Shown here: piece by piece, positions 63,660 through 64,000 of the stretch
How positions within the stretch are numbered: position 1 is the stretch's first letter
How the letters are laid out: each line of letters starts with the position of its first letter
Assembly (NCBI GenBank): GCA_023653785.1
Contig: JAMKCH010011919.1
Location: forward strand, 1 to 64,000
Direction: 5' to 3'
Origin: Ophioderma brevispina
Taxonomy: Eukaryota; Echinodermata; Ophiuroidea; Amphilepidida; Ophiodermatidae
Length of the DNA stretch: 64,000 bases
The notes under the pieces: model-generated
Seen by the model: only the letters and a program-made list of their open reading frames with translations
Told to the model about the DNA's origin: nothing
The model's database searches: none
Position numbers and translations under genes: made by a program

Positions 63660-64000
63660 TGTTAAAAAAAGACATATGCATATAAAATCTAACAGCATGG
63701 TTACAAAATTGTGTGCCCTACTTCGTAAGATCGCAACAAACATGCCTCTAACTATTTCATGATTATACTCAAGAAATGCCGAGCATCACTTGATGTAAGC
63801 TAGGCTACTGCTATGACGACCAAAATGGCAAAATGATTTACTAATGTTTACCGTTACATCACAGAATTTGATCTTACAAGCGTCTGTAACAGACAAGTAC
63901 ATTAGCTTACACACTAATGCCTTTTTGCCTTGTGGATATAATACTATTCTGTATTCATTTACACTTTCTCGGAAGTGTCTTTTTAAGGACCGAACAGGAA
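63660..64000. other. TLE upstream intron, partial
   Basis: AT-rich; no exon of the CcN or GP region recognised before the window ends. Confidence 0.5.

Overview
This is animal genomic DNA. It has spliced genes with canonical GT-AG introns of 1-6 kb, AT-rich introns, and a heavy load of short inverted-repeat DNA transposons. There are no operons or bacterial signals. The protein-coding content (a C2H2 zinc-finger gene, an animal SWEET sugar transporter and the Groucho/TLE corepressor), together with the repeat style (G/C-run hAT-type MITEs, dispersed AGGTCA-rich repeats), suggests a marine invertebrate. A deuterostome such as an echinoderm or hemichordate is my guess. That assignment is inference; I cannot name a species.

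Layout. From 1 to 2.7 kb there is a small upstream region and a ten-finger C2H2 zinc-finger gene with an AT-hook on the + strand (1204-2673), broken into five alternating frame blocks. From 2.7 to 12.9 kb there is no gene, only scattered MITEs. From 12.9 to 29.2 kb lies a six-exon SWEET (SLC50A1) gene on the + strand; its introns hold MITEs, a mariner relic and a Tc1-like relic. From 29.2 to 47.2 kb is an intergenic stretch between two genes pointing at each other, made of MITEs, AGGTCA-rich repeats and decayed tandem arrays. From 47.2 kb to beyond the window end, on the - strand, is the 3' part of Groucho/TLE. Ten exons are found, covering the Ser/Pro-rich region and the whole WD40 beta-propeller to the stop; the N-terminal Q, GP and CcN regions lie past base 64000.

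The most informative pattern is technical as well as biological. Nearly all splice sites are canonical and the protein matches are very strong, yet the reading frame slips by 1-2 bases about once per 100-250 coding bases in all three genes. Groucho/TLE is an essential, highly conserved gene, so base-level consensus errors from noisy long reads explain this better than gene death. Two tandem duplications bridged by a homopolymer run (about 800 bp with poly-T, duplicating a TLE exon; 260 bp with poly-A) and several smaller ones point to unmerged haplotypes or assembly joins.

The repeats fall into recognisable families: (a) hAT-like MITEs with CAGNGGCG-type termini and 8-bp target duplications, including a clean nested insertion; (b) at least six unrelated-in-core MITE families all bounded by TTAA, mostly TTAA-AGG...CCT-TTAA; (c) a roughly 790-bp TTAA-CCT element that looks piggyBac-like; (d) foldback elements sharing a GGAATAAA core; (e) AGGTCA-rich repeats that spread DR1-type nuclear-receptor motifs. 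I saw no previously undescribed gene system. The TTAA-bounded MITE set and the DR1-carrying repeats are the observations most worth following.
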